Source: Hybos culiciformis (Eukaryota; Arthropoda; Insecta; Diptera; Hybotidae). Taken from it: 64,000 nucleotides of DNA. This document shows, piece after piece, positions 47,534-61,300 of the stretch (positions within the stretch are counted from its first letter, which is position 1; each line of letters begins with the position of its first letter). The stretch lies in the NCBI GenBank assembly GCA_964007475.1, contig OZ023273.1, forward strand, positions 109,366,485 through 109,430,484. Reading direction: 5' to 3'. A program made the position numbers and the translations under genes. Below the pieces are notes generated by a model. It did no database searches and had not been told where the DNA came from. It saw only the letters and a program-made list of their open reading frames with translations.

Positions 47534-50500
47534 TGATCGCAATTTCATTAAGAAAACAAAAAATAATAAAATTACTCTCTATTCATTTTGTGCGTGTTTA
47601 ATTAATTTTTGTTCTCATTTTAGAAACTATACATACTATGTAATAAGTTTTTCAATGAAAACAAAAATTTTCGCAAAATAAAAATAAATTCAGTCATTAA
47701 CATCATATGATTTAAAAAAAGAAAACAAAAAAAATAAAATAAAATTAATAAATAAATTATCATATATTTTGTTTTTATTCATTATTTTTATTTTTCATTT
47801 TTCATTTTATTTTTATATGTATATATATAAAAAACCTTTCAGGCATCATAGCTTCTTTAATTTCAATTTCAAGGTTAATAAAAATGTATTCTTATGTATA
47901 TATGCAGTTTATAAGTTTATTAAATATTTAGATAAAATTTCAATAAAACATTTTCTGTTTATTTTGAAATTTCAAGAAAAACAATTATTTATTTATTTTT
48001 GTCGACAATTATTTAATAAATTTATTTAATAAATTACATAGTATACAGATGTTTATTTACATTTCACGTCATATGCTCAATTTATAAGAATCTCTGTTGT
48101 TGCAATGGGAAAGCTTGTTGACATTAAAAAATGCTTACGGAACATACTAATAAATATATTTCTGTTATTAAGCATCTCTATGTGTTTAGTCATAAGATTA
48201 GCTAAAAAATAAACTTAATCGCATAATTTATAGCAGTTATACTGTTTAATATTAATTTCAAAAATACACAATACTGAACGGACATGTAAATATTAAAAAA
48301 AAAAAAAAAAAAAAAAAAGCTTAACACTTTATTCGAGTTTATTGTTAGATAAATAAAATATTTTCTTTAAATATATTTTAGTTTCCTCTATAGTTTATAC
48401 ACCTACTCCTTTAAACTTTTATTTTATTCTTTTTAATATACTATCAAGGCAATCAACGATATATATTCTGCTCTAGTATTCTATTTATATTTCTTTTAAG
48501 AAATATTTAAACTTTTATAAGATAAAATAATAATGCATTGTTATGTTTTATTTTTATTTTCTCAAAAGAATTGTTTGTCACATTTTTAGAAGAACAAAAT
48601 AATAAAAATTATATATTTATATATATTTTAAATAAAAGTAATAACAAACACACTATTATTTATAATATTATAAAAAGCTCGTAATATTAATGACATACTT
48701 ATGAAAAATATAAATAAATAATAATATAAGAATTTTGCAAGTTAAATTGTTAAATTTGTTACACATAATTTATAAAAATACATTTGCTCGCAAAAAAAAA
48801 ATTAAAACATTATTGTCAAACAAAAATTTCAAAAAATTATGTGTCAAAGAATGAGTATCAAAAATAATTAGAAATTTTTAAGAAGAAAAACACTTCTCTT
48901 ATTGAAACGATTAAGTTATGCCCTCGGTTATGCCTTTATTTAAATTATATTGAAAGACTATGGTAGTTGGCCTGATGTACACACATTTTTAAGTACCTTA
49001 TGTATTTCATATTTTCTTACTAAATCATGAAGTTTCAATAAAAAATCATTTAACACTCGATTAAACATTTTATAAGACTTAATATCGGCTTACACACTTT
49101 CTCTAACGTATGATAGGAAGAAACTTTATATGTCAGTTATAATCTCAGAATGAACGAAATATCCCAAACATTTTTACAAATTTTAAATTATTCAAATTCT
49201 ATTGTCTGTAGTTACTTATAATATGTATGTTTGCACATGCATTATGTACATAGAAATTACGTTTCTTGATTCTGATAAATAATTCCTAGAAATAAATGTA
49301 TTAATATCATTTTTAATGTGGATTTGATGTTAAAAATATTACCATATTAAATAATACAATTTATATTTCATGATTTTATGAAAAATTAATTTAACAACTT
49401 ATTTGAATTGCAAAAAAAAAAAAAATGTTTATCAAAATAAATTTATTTTAGATTATTTTACTAAAACATTTTAACAGAATATTGTAAATTAGAATACACT
49501 ATAGTTAATGATACGCACTGTATACGTAGATATTATGGAATTAGTTATATTTAAAAGCTTTTATGACTTTTATAGTTAAAAAATTTGTAGGTAAGTATGT
49601 GTTTAATTTTCGATGATAAGTTGATTAAAAATTGATAATTAGGAAAGTGGATTGTGACAAATTCGTCGATTTTAATTAAAAATAATAGAACAAGTTTTAT
49701 TGAAAAGATTTTTGTATTTCAATATTTCATTACAATCTTTATTAAATCTACAAAATAAACAAAATAGAATTTTACCACATTATTTATTTTTGTTACATAT
49801 ATATACATATTATAACATTATAATTTATTTGGTTCACTCAAATCTAAGATACATGGAGTAAATTAAGTATCTGTCATTCTGCATATAGAAAGTTGTCAAG
49901 GTTGTCAATAAGAAATTGTTCGTCCTTTCATTTTAACCTTATGATATTTATCGTTTATATATCAACGGAGTATGTAGTAGATTTATACACAGTTCATTGA
50001 CCACATCGAATTCAAAACTCAATACCAAAACTTTTAACAAATTGTCTCACAAAATATATAAAGCTTAGTTATAGATACTGAAATAAATCAATAATTTTAT
50101 GTCTGCAAAAAAAAATTAGCAAAAAATTAATATTTTTATTTAAAAAAAATAAATAAAAAAAAATGTAGAACCATTTTTGTGTGAATTTTCACACTTCAAA
50201 TGTCACCCTTTTTTTTTTTACTTTTCGTTTTTAATTTAAAAAATTTAAATATCAAAGAGCAAAAAAAAAAGAAAATAAAATTAAAAAAAAAGAAAATAAA
50301 ATTCTATTTGAATTATTTTTTTTTTTTTCTATACTTAATTTGCATCTAGATCATTACTATATTATTATCAATCAAAAAAAAAAACGTAGAAGTGTACTAT
50401 GTATATACAAATCTGCAAAATATTACTTATATATACACATGTCTATCTATTTTAATATGAGATTTCATTTTATGTATATGTCCATTAAACTTGTACAAAA

Positions 50501-53270
50501 TCTGTTCCAAAAAAAAATCTACTTGTTATGAATTTTTTTTTTTGTGAATGAATGAGAATTAATAAAAATAAATTCATTTCAAATTCATAAAAAAAAAATG
50601 TAAAAAAAAGATTCAGATGAAATATAAATTAGCATAATAATTTGGTAATTGTCTCTGGAATGTTTATATCCCAAAGTCATGCCAATGATGAGAGCGTGCT
50701 GAATTATGTATATTTCCAATTATTCAACATTTTATTTTTATTTAAGTGAATGTTTTATGATTCCATAATATTAGCTCATTTATAAAATAAAATTGCTCAT
50801 CGAATATTAATAAGAAGTAAAATAAAAATAAAAATTTTATTCGCTAAATAAACCTTAATTAATTATACGGATTATGATTGTAGTAGGTATATACATATAT
50901 TTATACAGTATTGTTTATATTATGTTGGGCATCCATTTGTTTCCCAATTTTTAATTTTAAAAAATAAACAATTAAAGTTATTATTTTGGGACAATTGATC
51001 GCAATTTAATTTATCTACTTGTTGATCTTGATGTAAGTTTTGAACTTGTAATATTAATTCCCAGGATATAATAATTATAGAATTTATTCATCTCTATATT
51101 TTACTAAATTTTGTTTTCAACAAATATGTGTAGGGTTTGAATAACTTTATAATATCTAAATTGATCAAATAAAGATTAAAACCATATCTAAACAATGATA
51201 AATTTAATGTACTCTTGTGCACTGTCTATAATCTAATTAGGGTCTAACTACAGCGGATGCTTAAGTCTTTGTTGCAATGTCAATGCAATCAGTAACATTT
51301 TTTTTTGTTTTATAAATTATCATGATTATTTTTCTTTCTTTTTAATTTAAAACAATAAAATTTCCAGCCGAATAGATATACGTTAGGTAATAATAATTTC
51401 AATCACAACAGCAGAGCATCACACATGACAATTTCATAAATTAACATTCCGGTTTAATCAAAGTGATTTACTCTTGTTATCACATCCATATTATAAAAAA
51501 AAAAAATTCTCATGTGAAATAATTATGAAAATGTGAAGGAAAATATAATTTTCTGTTCATTTCATTGATTTTAATTTGATAGGTCATGGAGTCGACTATA
51601 TGTCTGGCATCTCTTTGAATTTTATTACTTATATACATTATTTTTTTTTAATACTGAAATAAATAATCGGTTCATTTGCTCCAATTTTTAACTTAGATAT
51701 TCCGAATCGAATATAGATGTCACATGAAAAGACTGAAATATTTATGTTCCTTATTTTTTGTTCAAGGTTTTCATTATACCATAATTGTATGTATATGAGC
51801 TTTGCCAAAATTTCTAAATTAAATGGTAGTAAGCAGATTCAAAATTACTTGCAGATTTAAAAAAACATACTTATCGGTTTTAATTTTGATTGACCGATGA
51901 TACTTAAAAGATTATTCGTATATTTTTGTTCTAATGATTTGTTCTTTTTTCTTAGATCGTAGAAATAGAAAAAAAATAGATGAATGCTTGTTTCAAAGTT
52001 TTCGAAGATAAAGTTTTTTCGATTTTTTAATGCATTAAAGATTAGAATAGTACGTGTTAAATAATAATTTCAATTTTAATTCTGAAGAAAATTAATTTTA
52101 ATAGTACCTACCTATTGTGAACTCATAATTTAAAATACTAGAATATTTATATTAAAATGTAAATTGATATTGTTGCTAAGATTTATTTTTAGCATAAAGT
52201 AAGTACTTATAACAAAAATAACGAGGTTATTTTTATATACCAAAAAGGAAGTTGGAAAATTTATGCGGACATTCTTCAAATATTTATTACAAAAATAAAA
52301 ACATCTGTACGTTGTATAATAATTAATAACAAACAATTTTTTTTTTTATTTCAAATGTAAATGTTTCCAATCATAAAGTAAACATTATTTAATTATTCGA
52401 AGGTGGAATGTATATTTTTTTGACGTTTCATTCAATATTCCAGTATATCGTGTTGTTTTTTTAAAAAATTTATTACGTGCCATAGAGCAAAATTAAATTT
52501 GTTTTTAACTGTATAAATCAGTCTATTAAATATAAATTTTTCAGGAAAAGCAATAAACGAATAGACTGTATTTATTTAAAGTATGCCCTCTAAAATCAAA
52601 GCAAAATAAGCTTTTCTAACAACAAAGGTTATTTCCATCATTGTTATTGAAGAAAAGGTACGAAAAGAATCGACATGTGATCACATTTCAAAAAGTGGCA
52701 AGCCATAAAAACTCAATAAGTTGTATTGCTATACAGTTACTCAATTAATTACAAACGAATAACACAAAGCTCTAATATAAGGAAATTTTGAACGGATGAT
52801 GAAAAGCAACATTCTGATCGCATTAATTTAAAAATTTCAAATAAATCTTTAAATATAGGAATTATGGGCGTACATAGATAATAGTACAGTTGTAGACTAA
52901 TTAAAAAAAAATTATTTTAAATTGTCATTAACAATCATAAATTTTTTTTTGTATATCCATTTATGCTTAAGCTTAAATGAAAAAAAAATTATGTTAAAAA
53001 TGTGCATTTCATAAAGCTTTGAATTATTAAAATTAATGTAAAATGCATTTATATTATATATATATTAAAGAGTTTTTATTTATTTAATTTTTTTTTTTAA
53101 ATGGACTTGAAAATCAATTACAATATTTATAATTTGATTTAAAATCGATAAATATTGAATGAACTCAACAGATAGCTATGTATATACATATGTTGTTTTG
53201 GTATATGACATATTTTAATGAATTTATAAAAAAAAAAATTATGAAAACTGTCATTTAAAGGGCTACCGGA
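47534..53270. other. AT-rich non-coding sequence
   Basis: Holds the longest homopolymer of the window, 24 A at 48295-48318. Two more complex patches stand out: 50671-50708 (CCAAAGTCATGCCAATGATG) and 52615-52700, the latter with AACAAAGG and ATTGTTAT. No gene or mobile element recognised. Confidence 0.45.
52621..52647 (+). promoter_or_regulatory. Paired SOX/TCF-like motifs
   Basis: AACAAAGG (52621-52628) and ATTGTTAT (52640-52647) lie in opposite orientation 11 bp apart, in a patch of higher complexity. HMG-box proteins bind such sequences. AT-rich DNA produces them often, so this is only a candidate. Confidence 0.2.
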
Positions 53271-53387
53271 CATAACAGCCCCGGTCATAAGATCCCCACG
53301 ATTTCGGTCATAAAATCCCAAAGATTTTTGTGTTGGGATCTTATGATCGGAGATTTTATGACCGCACACCATTTAATGGGCTGTTCA
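53271..53387. repeat. Hairpin repeat built on GGTCATAAAATCCC
   Basis: Motifs of the form GGTCATAA(A/G)ATCCC occur twice on each side of a 15-nt centre (53320-53334). The outer parts carry ACAGCCC on the left and its complement GGGCTGT on the right. The right arm has about a 12-bp extra segment (ATTTAATGG region). CATTTAAAGGGCT before and CATTTAATGGGCT near the end form a direct near-repeat, which may mark the ends. It looks like a short foldback element. Confidence 0.7.
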
Positions 53388-56300
53388 TACAATCGAAACT
53401 AAGTTCTTAGTATTTCATACTTATTTTCAAAATTATTCAAAATATTTCGGCTTATCATTCTAAAATAAAATTCAATCGTTTGGGTGAATGTATTATTAAT
53501 AAAGACATTCAATCCCAACTCTATTAATCAACATTTAACAAAAAAAAAAAGAATGTTTAAGTATTATTGTTTTGACTCGTGTAGTTTTTTAATTTTTTTT
53601 AATTTGTCTCACTGGCACAAAATTAATATTTCAGGAAACTTGATATTATTTTAAATTATGCAAAATATTATTTTTCAAATTGTGCAATAGTTGGCTGTAT
53701 AATTTCTTATTTCTCAAAAAAAAAAACATAAAAATGCTGATATTTTTTAAAAAAACTCTTATCAACAAATTATTTTGTTATGCTTTTCGTTCAACACACT
53801 TAATAAGTTTAACTTATGTTACTAACGTTTTCATTTTTTTTTTTTTATTTATTTTCATCAATGAAAATTCTGATATTATTACTCCAAAACTTTTGTGATA
53901 GTTTTTATTTTTGTACAAGTTTCTTATTTGTTCAATTTTCTTTTATCAAATGTACATTTCTTCTCTGAATATTATTAAGTACCATTGTCAAATAATACAT
54001 TCTTTCTGATTTGAATCCAAATATATGAATTTTGAAAATTATTCTGAGGTAATTTTCAATCAATTGCTCTGCTTTATTTGCATATGCCAATTAAGTGAAA
54101 TGCCATGTAATTATTCTTCTTACTTTAAAGTTTGGATTTTTTTTTTCTTAAATAATACTATTACTGGCAGAAATTAAAAAAAAAAAAATTGGTCCAATGC
54201 TTTAATAATAAAAATTATGAAATAAATAAATATAACATAAATATTAATATCCAACAAAAACATTATGCAAATGTTTTTTTTTTTTTTTTTAAATGCAATT
54301 TTATATTATGGAAATTGTTTTTTAATTTTATTTTTATATTAAAAATTATGTAAAAAATTACTGCTGTACATAAATGTACATAACGATGTACGTTTAATAA
54401 TACTTAAATGAAATATCTGTATAATATTGATGACATAAAAATAAAATATAGTTAAAAAAAATTCTTTCAATAAATGTAATAAGCTCCGTAGTGAAATAGA
54501 TTATAATTATTCGATCAAATTGCTCAAAAAAATATAGTTATAATTAGTGTTGCATGTGAACTAATTTTACATTTTTTATTAGGTAAACAAAATACAATTA
54601 TTTGCAAATTCTATAATGAAGAGTGAATTATATTTTGGCTCGTATTTTGGTTACTTATATATTTACTGAGACAGACTTCAAATTTAAAAGGAAGGAAATA
54701 TAAATATTTAGTTCTATTAAATTTTGTACAAACAAATTTAACCTTAAATAAGTATATCCTTATTTAAGTAGTATTGCAGTAGCTAGCTGACTTTATTTAT
54801 TTAAACATATATATAATTTTAAATGCGTTCTACAAATATTTTAAACAACAGTTCTGAACACTCCAATACAAATTAACTGTAGCCTGAGTTTGTGAAAATA
54901 AATTTTATCGCATAATTTTATGATCATATTTTATGGGTCGAAAGTTAAAAAAAAGTTGAAAGACGCTACTATAAATATTGTTTTTGTATTAAAAAAAAAA
55001 GTAAAAATCGAAACGCGCATAATAATTCCAAACTAAATTTACGTCAAACTTCATACCACTTTGATTTTTTTTTGTTCTGCTTTACTTTGAACAATTATAA
55101 TGTTGCTATAAGCTATATATAAGATTTTCATATTCAGAATCACAAAAAAAAAATAACTTAATTTCAATAAAATAAATTTTTGTTGTTAACAAGGAAGAAT
55201 ATTTTTTTCTTGTGTGTACTACCTACATAAATTGTATACATATTACAGCCCAAAAATCCTTTCAATCTGTTATTTTCTCTGATTTTGCATATTTTAACCC
55301 AGTATTTTTATGTAAAATCCTTTTTTGTAATTTTTTTTTTTTATATTTTTTATTTTCATATTAAAACTATAAAACCAGACATAATCTAAATATTCATAAA
55401 ACACTGTTTTATTTCCTTACTAAGGATGTTATTATAGAACATATACATAGGTTTATTTATTGCGGGGGCTAAAAAAAAATATTTAAGTAGTTTTACGTAA
55501 ATCAACTTATATATATAGATTTTATCAAATTTTTTTTTAAGGATTTGTATCAAAAAATTCAAATCCAGATGTTTTTCTATTGGCGGCAAAAAAGATTTAA
55601 AAAATTGCTTGCCATGTCGCCCCCCAATAACAAGAAAGGAGTAGAGAAAAATTAACATTTTTAAGTAAGTATGTTCTCTGAAAATTCAATGGAAAAAAAA
55701 GATTAAATTTTATAATAATTATGTTTTTCCCAGGATTAATATAACAAATGTTGGGAAACCCTATCAAAAATTTCAAGGAAATAAGATTTATTAAAATTTT
55801 CATTGAAATTCCTACGCAGTATTTTTCGCTATAATTCCCACATACTTTTGTGGTTAATTATAAACTTCAGTAGATATTTCAAAAAATTTTAATTTAGCAA
55901 TTTTTTTTTTACAACAATGACTTTAATTAGTTTTTCCAGGATTTTTTCTATTCATCAGTATACAATTTTAAGGTTTTCAAAGTTTGAACATAATTTTTTG
56001 TAACATAAATTTATTTTAAAACTTGTACAGTATACAGCAATTTGGATTGATGCAGGATCTTTAACCAAGATTCCATAATCATATTCGGATAAAATATAAA
56101 ATAAAAAGAAAACTCATAAAAATTTGAAACCAAAATAACATACATATCTTGTTATCTATTAAGGACACTTGTCTAAATTACATAAAATGTTAAGTTTTTA
56201 TTTTTTGTCTTGTCTATTATATACAATTATAGATGTATTGCATAACATATTAAAATAAATTCATGTACTCTAGGTCTGCATAGGTATTGCATTAGTATGT

Positions 56301-57786
56301 TTTTATAACGAGTTTTTAATGTTTCTATTTCAATGATTTTCAAAAAAGCAATCATTTTTATTTTTTCTGTCATTGTATGTTGAACTTTTGATTTTTTTTC
56401 TCATAAAATGCTTCTACTAACATAAATGTAGTATATTAGTTATATACTTACCTATTTTTCTAAGAATTGCAATTTTTACCATATTTAATATTAATAAAAA
56501 AAAAAAATCCTGGAAAAAATCAACATAATATAACTTTATTGAAAATATATTTTTTTGCGTTTTATTTATTCATAAAGCGTAGTTAAATTGAAAAGAAATC
56601 GTCTAGGAACTTATTGCATTTTTCGCTGGAACTTCAATGATAATATATTTTTTTTTTGTAAATCATATTTCATTGATTTGAAATTCTGATGAAAAAAACG
56701 AACGTATTTGTGTAACCGAGTAACTAAAAATTTAAGAATTTTTTTATAGTGCTCGAAGTTAAATAAAATTTTCTATTTACATTTTTTATGTATGTTAAAT
56801 TATGCATATTATTATTTCCAAAGTTACTTTTTTTTTCGAGATAAGAAAATAAAAATTTTAGATATCAGTTCTCTAATTTTATGAAATCATAATTTTTTAT
56901 GAATGGTATAGCATAGTGAACTTAGTGTTATTACATATTTGTGATTTGAGTAAATTGTAATATCGTATCAGAGCATACAAACAATTCATTTTTTTCATAG
57001 ACTTTGCCAACTAATACTAATTGAAAGAAAATGTTAAAAGAGAAAATTCTTAGGCATGTAAATTTTTAAATTCATTTCACAATGGTAGTACTGATAGTGT
57101 GTAAATGATTAGCATATGCAATTACTGACTACTTACACGCTATTCTTTTTTTTTTTTTTTACAATTCACAAATAATATAACACATTACATTTAAGAAAAT
57201 ATTTCCAATGAAAATCTAATTCCATAATATATCTAATTCCATAATAAGTAACCCTAATATAGAATTCAGCTAATCAATAATAAATAAATAGATTTTTTAA
57301 CGCAGAATAAATAACTGTTTAAGTAAGATTTAACGAAATCTTTTATCGTTTATTATTTTGTTAACATAAAATTTTTTTCTTAAGTAAAATTATACTCGTT
57401 AGGAATTGAAATTATTTATTCTTTTTTCTTTTTAAAACTCAATAATAAAGTCATAAAAATATTTTTCGTGTTACTTATTTACAAATAATTTTATGAAAAT
57501 ATGTAAGTACCGACAATAATAATAAAAAAAATACTTATTTATTCAAAATCTAAAAAGAAAAAAAATTAATAATTGGAATAAACTAAGGTCTTTTTAACGA
57601 AAAAAAAAAAACAAAGTCGTATTGATCGTATAAATTGAAGTTTAAATCTAAAATTTATATTCGTACATGAGAAAAAATTACCGAAATAATACCAATATTA
57701 TTGAAGTAAAAATATTTAAAAAAAAAAACCAATTATTGTTGATTTTTATCCAAAAATTTTTAATCTTCAACTGAAATAATAATCAG
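53388..57786. other. AT-rich non-coding sequence
   Basis: A/T runs and short tandem repeats (for example a CTAATTCCATAATA duplication near 57218-57245). No gene or element recognised. Confidence 0.5.
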
Positions 57787-57788
57787 TA

Positions 57789-58352
57789 GGGGAAAATGGG
57801 GGATATTCGTCAGATCTTTTTCAAATGTGCATCAAAAATTACTTACCTAATACTTTTAAAGAACAACCTAAAGAACATGAATAAACTTTGGACTTGCAGG
57901 TACCTTTATTCTTGGATAATTGTAAAATCTTTTTTTTGCACTATCTTGCACCCATACATGGGGTAGCTTTTGTCAACGGAAGAATAAAAAAAATGCAAAC
58001 ACTATGTTTCGAAAAATAAAAATATTTGTTCAACAATTTTACTTTTTTTTATAAATACAATTTGTGATAAAATAATTCAATTAAGAATTTAATATTTAAA
58101 TAAAAAAAAAATTTAATAATAAAACATTACGAAAGTTTACCAAAACTTATAGCAAAATGTTTAAAAAAAAACACAAAAAGACGTGTAATTCCGTTTTTGT
58201 TGACGGACTTTGTTAAACTCTGGAATTGAAATGACACTGAATAATATTTCTACATACCTAGTGTATATTTTGGAGAATTTTAGCTGCATGTTTAAATGAC
58301 TAAAATGCATCTGACAAATGTCCAACACTGTCGAATCTACCTCACTTTACCC
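57789..58352. mobile_element. TA-flanked MITE, 564 bp
   Basis: The ends are 25-bp inverted repeats matching at 19 positions, GGGGAAAATGGGGGATATTC on the left and, inverted, GGGTAAAGTGAGGTAGATTC on the right, each followed by CAG within a few bases. TA flanks both ends (57787-57788 and 58353-58354). GTTGACGGA and its complement also occur inside. No transposase frame. The TIR divergence suggests an older insertion than the MITE at 24655. Confidence 0.75.
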
Positions 58353-58354
58353 TA

Positions 58355-61300
58355 TTTATAACTCATAAGGTCATTAATTATAAATAAAGTTCAATGATTC
58401 CAAATTTCCCAAGTATACATATGTATGTATATTATAACTTGAGCTTCTGTTCATTTATACACGATTAATATATAAAATTATTATAATCATTTAAATTTAA
58501 ACGATTCCCAAGAAATTTCAAAGAAAAATTAAAAATAATAATATGACATGTTCAATAAAACAAAATTTATTTTTGTTTCGATTTCACACTTTGTTATTTT
58601 TTTAATTTTTTTTATTTTCTGATATTTATCATTGTGATTGTCAAAAATCAATAAAATATTGATATTGATAAGAAAAAAAAAGTGGTAAACACTTAATTTT
58701 CTTTTCACGATCTCCAATCGATATTTATAATTGTACAATGTACAATAATGTATATACAATATGCACAACAAAGATATAATATTTTTTTAAAGCTTTATAA
58801 CGATTTATAAATTAATAGTAAGATATAGGTTTAAAAAAAAACGAAATTATCAATTTTCATCGTTAGCTTAACACTTGAAAGAAACCAAATAGTATATCTT
58901 ATAATAATTTAAAAGTATAAACAAAAAAAAATTGTGAAGATGAAAATTTTTCAATACGTCTTCATGTTAGGGATTTGAAAATAATAATATAGTATAGAAT
59001 TATAGATACTTATAGTTTGACATAGTTTCATATTATACCTTATACATAAAGTCACCAGACAAAAACTTAATTATATTCTACTATTAAGTGGAAATATAAT
59101 TCACAACATGTCACAATAATAAACATGAACTTGATAATAAATAAAATACCCTCTACCCTTCTACAAACGTTGAAGTCTAGGTAAGGTGTTTTTATTTTAA
59201 TTATTATAAAGCCTAACTTTTAACCTTATTAGACAAACTTTAAAATGGAAATAGGTCTTTTGAAACTCAGTTCTCATGAAAGAATTTAACATCTTTACAA
59301 ATTTAAATCTGAAACTTTTGTGAATAACTCTCGGAATAACCAGATGTACTTACATGAAAATAAACACACAAAAAATATCAATTTTTAAATAGAATCAATA
59401 TAATATTCTATTTTATATCGTCGGCTTTTTTGTACGTGATTCGAAAATATTATACGAATTTTCTGTATTGTAAACTCCATCAGACATTGAGATCATGTAC
59501 TGTATTTAAAAATTTAAATACACCTATTGTTTTTTTTTTAATTTAATTTCATTCACTTCTTTATTTGACCCAGGAAAAATTGATAAAAATAACAAAAATA
59601 AAACTGATGTGAAAATAATATAGTTTTTCTTGTTGCATAAAAATTTCTATTTCTACAAGGTTACATTATGACATGTTAGTCATATTTTTCCACATATCTT
59701 CAAAAAAAAATATAAATATTAGGTGATAAAAACTGGATAATACCTACTTAGTTATCTGATAAATCAATTCATAAAAATTTCTTGAGTTAAACTTTAATAA
59801 AATATCTTGAAATTTATTTTTAGACTATATGTATATGATATATCAACTGTAGGTATTTAAAAGGATTTTGATACATACTCTAATACCTATATTTTACAGC
59901 ATGTTTTATTAAAATAAAGTAAGGATAATTTTTAAATATCAAATGAAAATTATTTTGAGTATTACATAAGCATCTAATCAAAATTTTATTAAAAACTATC
60001 CTTTATTTAATCGTGCCCTTTTTTATCATCTTTTTAAAACAATATATAATTTATTCAGAAAAAAGTTTCGAAAACTAACCGAACAGACAAGATGAAAGGA
60101 TATGTGGAAAATATAATTAATGAATCAAATACCCAAAATAAAACTTAAAAAACTTTTTCAATTATTATTAGATATTAAATTTATTTTTTGTAAATTTTTA
60201 TGTAATAAAGCTCTTTAATCCCTTTTATATCCTTATTATATCTCATATCAGTCGAGCCTATACTCTTTTTCTTAATGTTTGTGAAAAGGATAATCAGAAT
60301 TTGAAACAAATTTTATATAAACTATACGTATACAATACATGTATTTTTTAATTGAGCTTCTTTTTTATGAATGACTATGTTTTGTTTGCTTACATCACAT
60401 TATTAAAAAGTACATAACCGAACCGAGAGAAAATAATCATATTATTGTTACGTATTAAAGTTATGTTCAATGCGTACTTCTATACATATTTTTTTTTTCG
60501 ATTTTTTCTTTTTTTGAAAAATGTTATATATTTATTTAAACACTGCCTGAATACTAATTTATTTATTTTTCTAAACATTTTGATACAAACAAATATTTTA
60601 TTATTACATTTATTTTTGAAATGTACCTATGTACCTATACCATAGAAGGTATTTATTTTTGAAAATTGGTAAAAATGATGTGTGAAAATTTTCCTAAGAA
60701 ATTTCATTGATTAACAAAAACTTTTTAATTGCAAATAAAGCTAACCACATCCCTTCAGGGTATACTAATATTATGTATAACTTTGAGGTTAATTAATAAT
60801 TGGCGCCAAATAATTTCTACCAGGTATTATTGGTCAAATTAATTTAATTTAAAGATTCAAATAAGGGACGATAATATTATTATGTAGTTGGTATATCTAG
60901 AATTTACGAATTTTGTTCGGTTTTTTCTTTGAGCTTTGTTAAATATTTGTATGAAAACAATACTGACAAATACGATGTTGATTGAAACAGAAAAAAGATA
61001 ATGCTTTGGTATTACTTTCATGCGGAACTAAATAGGCATATTCTATCAGACTTTTACATACATAAATATGCCCAAATGAAACTCAGATGTTCATTAATAT
61101 AATAACAGAATTAAAAATTTCTTCCATTTTTTTTTTTGCGACAAAAAGTAACAAAAACACACCTTAATGTTGAAAATAAAATATATATTTCAATAATAAA
61201 TAGTACCTTAACAATGTTGTAGATAAGTATGTAACTTTAATTATTTTCACAAAACTAAATAAAATGATGAACATTTAATTTCAGCGCAATTATTTAATAT

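Noticed and set aside
48295..48318. Run of 24 A as tail of a retrocopy
   Set aside because: No coding relic or target duplication upstream; simple homopolymer.
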